From: Dethiothermospora halolimnae
GTDB lineage: Bacteria > Bacillota > Clostridia > Tissierellales > VENL01
DNA: 50,480 bases
NCBI RefSeq assembly: GCF_037577855.1
Contig: NZ_JBAKFX010000028.1
Location: forward strand, 1-50,480
Direction: 5' to 3'
The notes under the pieces are model-generated. The model was not told where the DNA came from. It made no database searches and worked only from the letters and a program-made list of their open reading frames with translations. Positions 38,797 through 47,109 of the stretch are shown here, piece after piece; positions within the stretch are counted from its first letter, which is position 1, and each line of letters starts with the position of its first letter. The translations under genes and the position numbers were made by a program.

Positions 38797-40476
38797 ATGA
38801 ATGCTTTATTACTTGCGATTATAACCTATATAGGATTTATAGTTGCTTACAAAACCTATGGTAAGTTTTTAGGAGATAAGTTATTTCAGATGAGTAATAA
38901 AAATATTACTCCAGCGAATCAAATTAATGATGGTGTAGATTATGTACCTACCAAGAGAAGCATACTATTTGGACATCATTTCACTTCTATAGCGGGGACA
39001 GGTCCCATAGTAGGGCCAGCCATAGGGGTTATATGGGGATGGGTTCCAGCAGTTATATGGGTTTTTGTAGGTTCCATATTTATGGGAGCAGTCCACGACT
39101 TTGGAGCAATGATTATTTCAGCTAGAAAACAAGGGAAATCCCTTGGAGATGTAACTAAAGACATAGTGAGTCCCACATCGAGAAATCTTTTTCTTATCGT
39201 CATATTCTTTTTATTACTTATTGTAATTGCTATATTTGCAATGATAATTGGTAAGCTTTTTATGATGTATCCGGCATCAATATTTCCAGTCTGGATGGAA
39301 ATACCTATAGCTGTCTTATTAGGTTACTTAGTTTATAAAAGAAATATGAATATAAGATGGCTATCTATAATTGCTATTATTCTTATGTACATAACAATTT
39401 GGATTGGAGCAACTTATCTTAATGACATACATATACCAGAGATATTTGGACTTGAGGAAATATTGGTTTGGGTATTCCTTTTAGTAACATATGCCTTTAT
39501 AGCATCAGTTTTACCGGTACAAACACTGTTACAACCTAGGGATTATATTAATTCCCATGAACTTTTAGTAGCTATGGGTTTATTAATAGCGGGATTGGTT
39601 GTAGTACACCCCACCATAACCGCCCCAGCTACTAGGTTTGGAATAGAAGGAGCTCCCCCTGTATTACCATTTTTATTTATTACTATTGCATGTGGAGCTA
39701 TTTCTGGATTTCATAGTTTAGTTTCGTCGGGTACGTCTTCAAAACAACTGGGACAAGAGGAGGACTCTTTAACTATAGGATATGGGGGTATGCTTATGGA
39801 AGGGGCCCTGGCAATTTTAGTTATACTAGCTTGTACAGCGGGATTAGGAGATACGGCAGCTTGGACTCAAAGATATGCAGATTGGTCTTCAGCCAGTAGT
39901 TTAGGCGCAAAATTAGGAGCTTTTGTAGATGGGGGAGCTAATTTTATATCAGGTTTAGGAGTAGGTGTTGGATTTGCCAAAACAGTCCTGGCTGTTTTCA
40001 TTGTAAGTTTTGCAGCGACTACCCTTGATACGGCTACAAGAATACAGAGATACGTAGTCAGTGAAGTTGCAGAAGGACTTAATATAAAACCATTGACAAA
40101 TAAATATGGAGCAACATTATTTGCAGTTATAACGGCTGTATTGTTGGCAATGGCTGAACCGGGAGGCTCTGGTGCCATGATACTATGGCCATTATTTGGT
40201 GCTACTAATCAGCTATTAGCAGGCTTATCTTTAATGGTGATAACAGTATATTTATCTAAAAAAGGAAAGCCTATTTTATATACACTACTGCCAATGGTCT
40301 TTATGATGATAATGACAGGTTGGGGTATGGTTCATAATATACTAAACTATTTTAGTGACTCTAAATGGTTGTTGTTTTTTATAAGCATAATAATTATGAT
40401 GTTAGAGGTTTGGATGATTATAGAATCATTTAAGGCTATTAGAGAAAACCGCTCTAAAGAGACGATAGAGGTATAA
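38797..40476 (+). CDS. cstA: Carbon starvation protein A (peptide/pyruvate transporter)
   Basis: 559 aa with about 15 membrane helices. CstA marks: YGKFLGDKLF, DGVDYVPTKRSILFGHHFTSIAGTGPIVGPAIGVIWGWVPAVIWVFVGSIFMGAVHDFGAM, TLLQPRDYINSH, GFHSLVSSGTSSKQ, TLDTATRIQRYV and LWPLFGATNQLLAGLSLM. It is an APC-superfamily transporter linked to peptide or pyruvate uptake. ATG at 38797 after AGGGGGA. Followed by an OPT transporter gene, again suggesting peptide use. Confidence 0.95.
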   Translation: MNALLLAIITYIGFIVAYKTYGKFLGDKLFQMSNKNITPANQINDGVDYVPTKRSILFGHHFTSIAGTGPIVGPAIGVIWGWVPAVIWVFVGSIFMGAVHDFGAMIISARKQGKSLGDVTKDIVSPTSRNLFLIVIFFLLLIVIAIFAMIIGKLFMMYPASIFPVWMEIPIAVLLGYLVYKRNMNIRWLSIIAIILMYITIWIGATYLNDIHIPEIFGLEEILVWVFLLVTYAFIASVLPVQTLLQPRDYINSHELLVAMGLLIAGLVVVHPTITAPATRFGIEGAPPVLPFLFITIACGAISGFHSLVSSGTSSKQLGQEEDSLTIGYGGMLMEGALAILVILACTAGLGDTAAWTQRYADWSSASSLGAKLGAFVDGGANFISGLGVGVGFAKTVLAVFIVSFAATTLDTATRIQRYVVSEVAEGLNIKPLTNKYGATLFAVITAVLLAMAEPGGSGAMILWPLFGATNQLLAGLSLMVITVYLSKKGKPILYTLLPMVFMMIMTGWGMVHNILNYFSDSKWLLFFISIIIMMLEVWMIIESFKAIRENRSKETIEV

Positions 40477-40482
40477 ATATGG

Positions 40483-40515
40483 AATAAAATAATATTAACC
40501 TAATATTATTTTATT
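40483..40515 (+). terminator. Terminator after cstA
   Basis: A 15-bp perfect AT-only stem (AATAAAATAATATTA and complement) with a 3-base loop. Confidence 0.6.
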
Positions 40516-40609
40516 AGGGACTTAATATTTCACAATAAAAAAATATATAAAGGAGGGGAGAGGAAAAGTAGTCATAATTATTTATAATTAAGTTATAAGG
40601 GGGATTAAA

Positions 40610-42553
40610 ATGTCAGATACAGGGAATGGGGTAGCTAAAACTACTTCAAAAGAAGAATTTGTACCGTATATACCGGCCAATAAGATAATGCCGGAATTTA
40701 CAGCATTGTCTATCATACTAGGTGTTATTATGGCGGTGGTATTTGGTGCTGCTAATGCCTACATAGGTTTACAAGCAGGTATGACCATAAGTGCGTCTTT
40801 ACCGGCTGCTGTTATTTCTATGGGATTTATCCGAGGTATAATGAAAAGGGATTCTATATTAGAAAATAATATAGTTCAAACTATAGGTTCAGCAGGGGAA
40901 TCCCTAGCAGCGGGGGCAATATTTACTTTACCGGCATTATTTATTTGGTCAAAAGAGTTTGGGATGGCAGAACCCAGTTATTTTAAAATAACAATAATAG
41001 CATTGGTAGGGGGTCTTCTTGGTATTTTATTTATGGTTCCTTTAAGGAAGGCTCTAATTGTAAATGAACATGGAACCTTACCCTATCCAGAAGGAGTAGC
41101 TTGTTCTGAAGTTCTTAAAGCAGGAGAAGCAGGGGGAGGAAAGGCTAAAACAGTATTTGCTGGATTAGGTTTTGGTGCAGCATTTAAGTTTATACAGGAA
41201 GGTTTAGGTCTTTTTCCAGGGCAAGTTGAATGGACAATACCAGGTTATAAAAATGCAGCTATAGGAGGAAATATTCAACCGGCATTACTGGGAGTTGGAT
41301 TTATTGTTGGACCTAGGATATCAGCATATATGTTTGGTGGAGCTGTATTAGGTTGGCTAGCAATAATTCCTCTTATTTCCCATGTGGGAAGTGGCCTTAC
41401 TGAAGCAATATATCCAGCATCTGTGCCTATTAGTCAGATGAATCATATGGATATTTGGGATAACTATATAAGATATATTGGTGCAGGTGCCGTTGTATTT
41501 GGAGGCTTAATTAGTTTGATAAAATCATTGCCACTTATTGTAAATACTTTCAGGCATGCTTTAGGTGGTTTTAGTGCAGGGGCTGATGGGGGAACCGATT
41601 TAAGAACCGATCAAGATATGTCGATGAAGGCAGTTATAATAGGTTCCTTGGTTATAGTTGTTGCTATTATGTTCACTGATTTTATTCCAGTGGGTATACT
41701 AGGGGCAATATTGATAGCAGTATTTGGATTTTTCTTCGCAACAGTATCATCTAGATTGGTTGGATTAGTTGGTAGCTCTTCAAATCCAGTTTCAGGTATG
41801 ACTATAGCTACATTATTATTTACATCTATAATATTTAAAGCAACTAAATTTGATGGTCCAGAGGGTATGATAGGAGCATTATCTGTCGGCGCAGTTATAT
41901 GTATCGTTTCTGCCATAGCAGGGGATACATCCCAGGACTTAAAGACTGGATTTTTAGTTGGAGCAACACCTAAAAAACAACAATATGGAGAGTTAATAGG
42001 AGTTGTGGCTTCTGGTTTAGCAATCGGTGGAACATTAGTATTACTTAATAGTGCCCATGGATTAGGCTCGGCAGCTTTACCAGCTCCTCAGGCTACAATG
42101 ATGAGACTTGTTATTGAAGGTGTTATGAATAGTAATTTACCTTGGACTCTAATTTTTGCTGGTATGGGTATAGGTGCACTTATAGAATTACTAGGGGTTC
42201 CTGTATTACCAGTGGCAGTTGGATTATATCTACCTATACATTTAAGTGTCCCTATAATGATAGGAGGTCTTTTAAGGGGAATACTTGATAAAGTATCTAA
42301 TATTAAAGAAAAAGTTGATGGTGGAATTTTATATGGTTCTGGTCTTGTGGCAGGAGAAGGTTTGGTAGGTATATTATTAGCTGCCTTTGCAGTTATTAAA
42401 GTGGGAACCTTTGCCAACGGAGATCCCAAGCATTTATCAGATGCTATAAACTTAGGGGTTACCCAATATAGGTTTGTAGCTGTAATAGCATTTGCAGTAA
42501 TAGTACTAACATTTATGAAATCTTCTTTCTGGAGAAAAGTTAAGAAAGAATAA
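40610..42553 (+). CDS. OPT-family oligopeptide transporter
   Basis: 647 aa with about 14-16 membrane helices. OPT family features: MPEFTALSIILGVIMAVVFGAANAYIGLQAGMTISASLPAAVISMG near the N-terminus; EHGTLPYPEGVACSEVLKAGEAGG (the NPG-like PYPEG motif); and SSSNPVSGMTIATLL. Bacterial members move short peptides or metal-peptide complexes by proton coupling. ATG at 40610 after AAGGGGGA. 133 bases downstream of cstA with a hairpin between; probably a separate transcript with related function. Confidence 0.93.
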   Translation: MSDTGNGVAKTTSKEEFVPYIPANKIMPEFTALSIILGVIMAVVFGAANAYIGLQAGMTISASLPAAVISMGFIRGIMKRDSILENNIVQTIGSAGESLAAGAIFTLPALFIWSKEFGMAEPSYFKITIIALVGGLLGILFMVPLRKALIVNEHGTLPYPEGVACSEVLKAGEAGGGKAKTVFAGLGFGAAFKFIQEGLGLFPGQVEWTIPGYKNAAIGGNIQPALLGVGFIVGPRISAYMFGGAVLGWLAIIPLISHVGSGLTEAIYPASVPISQMNHMDIWDNYIRYIGAGAVVFGGLISLIKSLPLIVNTFRHALGGFSAGADGGTDLRTDQDMSMKAVIIGSLVIVVAIMFTDFIPVGILGAILIAVFGFFFATVSSRLVGLVGSSSNPVSGMTIATLLFTSIIFKATKFDGPEGMIGALSVGAVICIVSAIAGDTSQDLKTGFLVGATPKKQQYGELIGVVASGLAIGGTLVLLNSAHGLGSAALPAPQATMMRLVIEGVMNSNLPWTLIFAGMGIGALIELLGVPVLPVAVGLYLPIHLSVPIMIGGLLRGILDKVSNIKEKVDGGILYGSGLVAGEGLVGILLAAFAVIKVGTFANGDPKHLSDAINLGVTQYRFVAVIAFAVIVLTFMKSSFWRKVKKE

Positions 42554-42633
42554 ACGTAGAAAATAAAGAATAAATAATAGAGAATAAAGAATAGATAAGG
42601 AGACTGTGGAATGAATTCCACACTACACTTGTA
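42541..42633. repeat. GAATAAAGAATAG-type low-complexity repeat and GTGGAATTC hairpin
   Basis: Runs of AGAATAAAGAATAGATAA, then the palindrome ACTGTGGAATGAATTCCACACT (42603-42624). The same two modules occur at 45336-45485 and the first at 46914-46943; the second resembles 8749-8783. Confidence 0.65.
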
Positions 42634-42757
42634 GTTGAAAATTGACAGTTGACAGTAGACAGTTAAGGTGCAAATCAGCTGAAACTGATTTGTAATATAA
42701 TCTTCCACGAACGAAGTGAGTAAAAGTACCATAACTGTCAACTGTTAACTATTCACT
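42634..42757. repeat. Palindromic (MITE-like) element, copy C
   Basis: 124 bp with inverted ends (AATTGACAGTTGACAG... and ...CTGTCAACTGTTAAC), an internal hairpin CAAATCAG-CTGAAA-CTGATTTG, and the shared ACGAACGAAGTGAGTAAAA block. Confidence 0.8.
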
Positions 42758-42760
42758 ATT

Positions 42761-42885
42761 TTGGTTGTTGTGTAATTCGTATTTGGTTGTTGTGTAAATC
42801 GTATTTGGTTGGTGTGTTATTCATATTTGGTTAGTGTGTGATTCATATTTGGTTGTTGGGGGATTCGTAATCCCCCAACTTAAAT
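42761..42885. repeat. Tandem repeat, five 22-bp steps ending in a full hairpin
   Basis: TTGGTTG-type units start at 42761, 42783, 42805, 42827 and 42849, every 22 bases. The first four carry only the left arm (GTGTAATTCGT variants); the fifth continues into the complete GGGGGATTCGTAATCCCCC palindrome, the same hairpin as in 8557-8716 read from the other strand. Confidence 0.9.
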
Positions 42886-42938
42886 TTATTCTCTATTCTT
42901 TTTTTCTCTATTCTCTAAAAAAAAAGGGGGCATATAGA

Positions 42939-43283
42939 TTGGGGTTAAAAAAACAGAATGCTTTGATGATGGTTCCTGTAAAATCAGAAAAATTGGACTG
43001 GGAAATTAAAGATGATGAAGTAGTTCAATTGATAATAAAAAGGGATAAGTTAATAGATAGGATAGTTAGGAAACTTTTTTATACACCGAATAAGACGGTT
43101 ATTGATTTGGATAAAATGGGGAGTCTTGTATGGAAACATATAGATGGAAATAGAAATGTATATGAATTATCACAGATAGTAAAAGCCGAATTTGGAGAAA
43201 AAGCAGAACCACTGAATGAGAGGCTTTTTACATATATAAATATATTAAAAAACAATAACTTTATTAAACTTATTGAAGGATAG
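42939..43283 (+). CDS. PqqD-like peptide-chaperone domain protein
   Basis: 114 aa from a TTG at 42939 with AAAAGGGGG eight bases upstream; the longer frame to 42834 reads through the tandem repeat and is rejected. Sequence such as KTVIDLDKMGSLVWKHIDGNRNVYELSQIVKAEFGEKAEPLNERLFTYINILKNNNFIKLIE fits the PqqD fold, which binds precursor peptides and hands them to radical-SAM maturases. Here no precursor or radical-SAM gene is in the window, so its partner is unknown. The next gene starts 8 bases downstream, so they are cotranscribed. Confidence 0.75.
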   Translation: MGLKKQNALMMVPVKSEKLDWEIKDDEVVQLIIKRDKLIDRIVRKLFYTPNKTVIDLDKMGSLVWKHIDGNRNVYELSQIVKAEFGEKAEPLNERLFTYINILKNNNFIKLIEG

Positions 43284-43291
43284 GTGATGTT

Positions 43292-43639
43292 ATGGGGATT
43301 ACCATTCTTGGAATTATTTTATTTGCCATAGCTACTATTATAGTATTTTCTTGGGGATACATAAAAGAGCAAAAAATGCCTGTTAAGCTAAATCACAAAC
43401 TTAATCTTAAAGCTAAAAGATTGGTTATTAAGGTATTAAAAAGAAATGGAAAGATGACTAAAAAAGAGATAGCAAGAATACTTACTAATTTAAAAGTTTC
43501 GGAAATTGGGACAAGAAAGAAATTGGTAGTAAAAGATTCTAAAAAATTTACAAAGATGATTTTAGATAATATGATAGATGAATCTGTGGTTAATGTGGAC
43601 TATAGTGGAAAGGAAAAAAGATATTATATAAATAATTAA
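43292..43639 (+). CDS. Membrane-anchored small protein with winged-helix-like domain
   Basis: 115 aa: an N-terminal membrane helix (residues 2-20, GITILGIILFAIATIIVFSWGY), a basic region, then AKRLVIKVLKRNGKMTKKEIARILTNLKVSEIGTRKKLVVKDSKKFTKMILDNMIDESVVNVDYSGKEKRYYIN, which reads like a winged helix (helix, K-K-E-I-A-R-I-L turn, recognition helix, Y-x-Y-N wing). ATG at 43292 after AGGTGATG. Family not recognised. Follows the PqqD-like gene by 8 bases, convergent with the ftsH-like gene. DNA binding or protein binding could both be meant. Confidence 0.6.
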   Translation: MGITILGIILFAIATIIVFSWGYIKEQKMPVKLNHKLNLKAKRLVIKVLKRNGKMTKKEIARILTNLKVSEIGTRKKLVVKDSKKFTKMILDNMIDESVVNVDYSGKEKRYYINN

Positions 43640-43665
43640 ATACCACTTTTTAAGTGGTATTTATT
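43637..43665. terminator. Bidirectional terminator
   Basis: AAATACCACTT paired with AAGTGGTATTT between convergent genes; it overlaps the end of the FtsH-like gene. Confidence 0.8.
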
Positions 43666-45218
43666 GGAGTTCTTTTATGTCTATTAAAAATCTCATCCAA
43701 TTCATTTCCAGTAAGAACTTCTTTTTCTAAAAGGAGGTTTGCTACATCATTTAAAATGGTTCTATTGTCTTTTATTAATTTAACAGATTCTTCAAAACAA
43801 CTATTAATTATTTTCTTTATTTCTTTATCTATTTTATTGAAATTCACTTTTACATATTGTTCCTTTATAGATATATTACCAATGGAACTCATACCATACT
43901 TGCACACCATTTCCTTAGCTATCTCAGTTGCCTTTTCTAGGTCATTGCTGGCGCCTGTAGTTACTTCCTTAAATATTATTTCTTCAGCGGCTTTACCTGC
44001 TAGTAAGACTTTAATTTTATTTAGAAGCTCTTCTTTAGTCAATAAGTATCTATCTTCATCGGGGAATTTTAACACATATCCAAGGGCTTCTCCCCGGGGA
44101 ACTATTGATATTTTTTGTATCATATCAACATTTAGTATTTTTCCCACTATTGCATGGCCTGCTTCATGATTTGCTACTATGTTTTTTTCCTTTAGTAAAA
44201 CCGAAGGATTCTTAACTTCTAAGCCAGCAACGACCCTCTCAATGGCAAATTCAAAATCTTGAAGATCTATTTTTCTTTTTTGATTTCTTACTGCTATTAT
44301 AGCTGCTTCATTTGCGATGTTAGCAAGCTGGGCTCCTGAAAAACCATGGGTTTTTTTGGCTATATCATCCACATTAACACTATCTTCTAAGGGTTTGTTT
44401 TTAGTATGCACCTTTAATATTTCTTCTCTAGACCTTATATTTGGGTTACCGACCCTTATGTGTCTGTCAAATCTACCGGGGCGAAGTAAAGCTTCATCTA
44501 AAAGATCTAGACGATTTGTCGCACCTATAACCACAACAGTATTAGATCTATTAAAACCGTCTAATTCTACTAGTAACTGGTTTAAAGTTTGATCCTTTTC
44601 ATTATTACTTTCTGCATTGCGTCTAGACCCTATGGCATCTATTTCGTCGATAAAGATTATACTAGGAGCATCTTTTTTTGCCTTTTCAAATAGGGTTCTA
44701 ATTCTTTTCGCACCTACTCCCACATATTTTTCAACAAATTCGGAACCACTTGAATATAAAAAGTTAGAATTTGTTTCTCCAGCCACTGCTTTTGCCAATA
44801 ATGTTTTGCCAGTTCCAGGGGGACCATAAAACAATATACCCTTTGGAATTTTAGCTCCCATACTCATATATTTGTGGGGATGGTTTATAAAATCGATAGT
44901 TTCCTGTAACTCTTCTTTCACCTCTTCTAGACCCGCTACATCATTAAATGACACGTCGGGTTTTTTTTGATTGTTTTCGTTAGGACTTTCATCTTTTTTC
45001 TTTTTCTCAGTGTTCATAGTAGCAGGAACCAGTTGAGGTTTGTTGTCAAGTTTTAAGTAATATATTAATAAGAATAGAGTAGTTATCCATATTAATATCC
45101 TGTCACTTATATTGACAGAAGTTAAAGAAGTGTTTTGAAAATATTGACTATATACTAAGAAAGAAGAAAATACTACTCCTATTATAGATAGGATGAAAAT
45201 TATTTTTTTCTTCAACAT
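43650..45218 (-). CDS. Compact FtsH-like ATP-dependent zinc protease
   Basis: 522 aa, shorter than typical FtsH (about 600-660). Two membrane helices (about 5-23 and 41-57) are separated by only about 17 residues, where normal FtsH has a roughly 70-residue outer domain. The cytoplasmic part is complete: DVSFNDVAGLEEVKEEL, Walker A GPPGTGKT (132-139), Walker B IIFIDEID (187-194), the second region of homology GATNRLDLLDEALLRPGRFDR, and the zinc site HEAGH (351-355) with a downstream ASNDLEKAT aspartate. A membrane quality-control protease or a specialised paralogue. ATG at 45218, with AAGGTGG about 5 bases upstream. Confidence 0.9.
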   Translation of the reverse strand: MLKKKIIFILSIIGVVFSSFLVYSQYFQNTSLTSVNISDRILIWITTLFLLIYYLKLDNKPQLVPATMNTEKKKKDESPNENNQKKPDVSFNDVAGLEEVKEELQETIDFINHPHKYMSMGAKIPKGILFYGPPGTGKTLLAKAVAGETNSNFLYSSGSEFVEKYVGVGAKRIRTLFEKAKKDAPSIIFIDEIDAIGSRRNAESNNEKDQTLNQLLVELDGFNRSNTVVVIGATNRLDLLDEALLRPGRFDRHIRVGNPNIRSREEILKVHTKNKPLEDSVNVDDIAKKTHGFSGAQLANIANEAAIIAVRNQKRKIDLQDFEFAIERVVAGLEVKNPSVLLKEKNIVANHEAGHAIVGKILNVDMIQKISIVPRGEALGYVLKFPDEDRYLLTKEELLNKIKVLLAGKAAEEIIFKEVTTGASNDLEKATEIAKEMVCKYGMSSIGNISIKEQYVKVNFNKIDKEIKKIINSCFEESVKLIKDNRTILNDVANLLLEKEVLTGNELDEIFNRHKRTPINTT

Positions 45219-45335
45219 ATTACCACCTTTATTGTTTAAAAATTTGGTTCTTAGATAATAATAGTTTAACCAAAGGTAAAATTTTATATGAAGGGTATTT
45301 GGATATTGATGTAGGAAAGATTTGTTAAAAACAAA

Positions 45336-45500
45336 GAATGAAGAATAGAGAATAAAGAATAGATAATGTGATTTTACTCCCGATGGTCATAAAATTTTAT
45401 TTGAGTAGGGACTAGACATCCCTAGTTTATGGGAAAGGTTGAAACTATTGTATGGAACGTAGTGTGGAATTCATTCCATGCTACTATTTAAAGAAATTAA
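45336..45500. repeat. Repeat cluster before the infC operon
   Basis: GAATAGAGAATAAAGAATAGATAA, a TTTTACTCCCGATGGTCATAAAA hairpin-like block and the palindrome GTGTGGAATTCATTCCATGC (about 45461-45485), modules shared with 42541-42633 and 46914-46980. Confidence 0.65.
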
Positions 45501-45521
45501 ATAAATAATATAAAAAAACAG

Positions 45522-45550
45522 TTGACAGAATAAATTCCTTAGCATATAAT
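45522..45550 (+). promoter_or_regulatory. Promoter of the infC operon
   Basis: TTGACA (45522-45527), 17-base spacer, TATAAT (45545-45550): a full consensus promoter. Confidence 0.9.
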
Positions 45551-45556
45551 ATAAAA

Positions 45557-45715
45557 AGAGTGTTCATGAAAAAGGAAGTAGAGGTATCCGCCTCTCACCC
45601 TATGGCGTGGCTAATAGGGTTAATATTTGCAGTAATATTGTGGCTACGGGAGTAGTGTGTACCTTTACTGTTAATTTTAAGGCGGATAGTGTTTATTCTA
45701 TTCGTTTTTTTTAGT
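45557..45715 (+). promoter_or_regulatory. Structured leader of infC-rpmI-rplT (L20-type)
   Basis: A leader with a GAGG-TATCC-GCCTC hairpin, then a long structured stretch, then a terminator hairpin GCGGATAG / CTATTCGT with eight Ts (45682-45712). The segment TATCCGCC (45585-45592) is exactly complementary to GGCGGATA (45681-45688), the 5' arm of the terminator, so the two structures are mutually exclusive. Ribosomal-protein L20 leaders are known in this position in Firmicutes; I assign it by position and layout. Confidence 0.75.
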
Positions 45716-45751
45716 TTCTAAATATATGAATTTTTCAGGAGGTGTCTCAAT

Positions 45752-46261
45752 ATTAAAGAACTTCAAATAAATGAGCAGATCAGGGATAGAGAAGTAAGAT
45801 TGATAGGCAGTAACGGTGATCAACTGGGAATAATGCCGGTTAAAAAAGCACAGCAAATGGCAGATGACAATAAGATGGACTTAGTTAAGGTAGCCCCAAA
45901 GGCAAAGCCGCCAGTATGTAGGATAATGGACTACGGAAAGTATAAATATGAAATGGCTAAGAAAGAAAAAGAAGCTAAGAAAAATCAAAAGATAATAAAC
46001 ATAAAGGAAATCAGACTTACACCTAAGATAGAGGAACATGACCTAGAGGTTAAGGCTAAAAAAGCTAGAAAATTCCTAGAAAAAGAAGACAAAGTTAAGG
46101 TTACAGTAAGATTTAGAGGAAGGGAATTAGGTCATACTGAATTAGGTAGAGAAGTTCTAATGAAATTTGCTGACAAAACTGCAGAGTTTGGTCAGATAGA
46201 GAAAAGACCTAAGATGGAAGGGCGAAACATGATTATGTTTTTAAGCCCAAAAAGCTTATAA
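45752..46261 (+). CDS. infC: Translation initiation factor IF-3, probable ATT start
   Basis: 169 aa. Binds the 30S subunit, keeps subunits apart and checks start-codon pairing. IF-3 N-terminal domain INEQIRDREVRLIGSNGDQLGIMPVKKAQQMAD, linker YEMAKKEKEAKKNQK, and C-terminal domain EIRLTPKIEEHDLEVKAKKARKFLEKEDKVKVTVRFRGRELGHTELG are all present. No ATG, GTG or TTG occurs at the family's N-terminus; the only TTG in frame (45800) would cut off 16 conserved residues. ATT at 45752, 7 bases after AGGAGGTG (45737-45744), gives the full N-terminus. ATT starts are known for infC and allow autoregulation. Confidence 0.93.
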   Translation: MKELQINEQIRDREVRLIGSNGDQLGIMPVKKAQQMADDNKMDLVKVAPKAKPPVCRIMDYGKYKYEMAKKEKEAKKNQKIINIKEIRLTPKIEEHDLEVKAKKARKFLEKEDKVKVTVRFRGRELGHTELGREVLMKFADKTAEFGQIEKRPKMEGRNMIMFLSPKSL

Positions 46262-46279
46262 ACTGGAAGGAGGATTATC

Positions 46280-46477
46280 ATGCCAAAAATGAAAACCCAC
46301 AGAGGAGCTGCAAAAAGATTTAAGAAAACAGCAAAGGGAAAAATTAAAAAGAAAAGTAACTATAGAGGTCACTTTTTAACTAAGAAAACAGCAAAGAGAA
46401 AGAGACAATTAAGAAAAGGTTCTACTTTATCAGAAGCTGATACAAAAAAATACAAGGTACTATTACCATATAAGTAA
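46280..46477 (+). CDS. rpmI: Ribosomal protein L35
   Basis: 65 aa, strongly basic: PKMKTHRGAAKRFKKTAKGKIKKKSNYRGHFLTKKTAKRKRQLRKGS, the standard bL35 pattern. A 50S subunit protein. ATG at 46280 preceded by GGAAGGAGG; 18 bases after infC in the same operon. Confidence 0.98.
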   Translation: MPKMKTHRGAAKRFKKTAKGKIKKKSNYRGHFLTKKTAKRKRQLRKGSTLSEADTKKYKVLLPYK

Positions 46478-46506
46478 TCAAGATATAGATAAGGGAGGTA
46501 AGAACA

Positions 46507-46860
46507 ATGGCTAGAGTAAAAAAAGCAGTAAATGCTAAGAAGAAGCACAAGAAAATATTGAAGTTAGCAAAGGGATATTACGGAGCAAAGAGTAAATTAT
46601 TCAGACCAGCTAATCAAGCTGTTATGAAATCTTTACAATATGCATACGTTGGACGTAGATTAAGAAAAAGAGATTTTAGAAAGCTATGGATAACAAGAAT
46701 AAATGCTGCTGCAAGAAAAGACGGTATGTCATACAGCAGATTCATAAATGGTCTTAAAAAGGCTAATATTGAAGTGAATAGAAAGATGTTATCAGAAATG
46801 GCTATACATGATGCAGAAGGATTTTCAAAATTAGTTGAAATATCAAAAGAAAATCAATAG
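46507..46860 (+). CDS. rplT: Ribosomal protein L20
   Basis: 117 aa: ARVKKAVNAKKKHKKILKLAKGYYGAKSKLFRPANQAVMKSLQYAYVGRRLRKRDFRKLWITRINAAARKDGMSYSRFINGL, the standard bL20 sequence. An early 23S rRNA assembly protein and, in Firmicutes, the repressor of this operon through the leader. AAGGGAGG before the ATG. Last gene of infC-rpmI-rplT. Confidence 0.98.
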   Translation: MARVKKAVNAKKKHKKILKLAKGYYGAKSKLFRPANQAVMKSLQYAYVGRRLRKRDFRKLWITRINAAARKDGMSYSRFINGLKKANIEVNRKMLSEMAIHDAEGFSKLVEISKENQ

Positions 46861-46873
46861 GAAATCATAGATG

Positions 46874-46910
46874 ATAAAAAGTTCCGGTTTTGCGGGGCTT
46901 TTTTTATTTC
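46874..46910 (+). terminator. Terminator of the infC operon
   Basis: AAAGTTCCG paired with CGGGGCTTT (wobbles) and seven Ts. Confidence 0.8.
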
Positions 46911-46911
46911 A

Positions 46912-47041
46912 AAAAATAAATAATAGAGAATAAAGAATAGATAAGGTTATTTTACTCCTTACGGTCGTAAAATTTCATGCTACAAATTAATTTAAAATTT
47001 ACAATTTATAATTTAAAATTCAAAAGCCATAAGGCTTTTGT
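46912..47041. repeat. Repeat modules before ktrB
   Basis: TAATAGAGAATAAAGAATAGATAA, TTTTACTCCTTACGGTCGTAAAA, a TTTAAAATTTACAA...TTATAATTTAAAATT inverted stretch, and the hairpin CAAAAGCC-AT-AAGGCTTTTG (47021-47040). Confidence 0.65.
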
Positions 47042-47109
47042 AGATTTACTTTTAAACTTACCGATAAAGTGGTATAATAAGAAAATAATATGAAAAAATA
47101 TGCTAGGGG

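Noticed and set aside
42834..42938. N-terminal extension of the PqqD-like protein
   Set aside because: It reads through the tandem repeat and has no ribosome site; the TTG at 42939 has AAAAGGGGG at the right distance.
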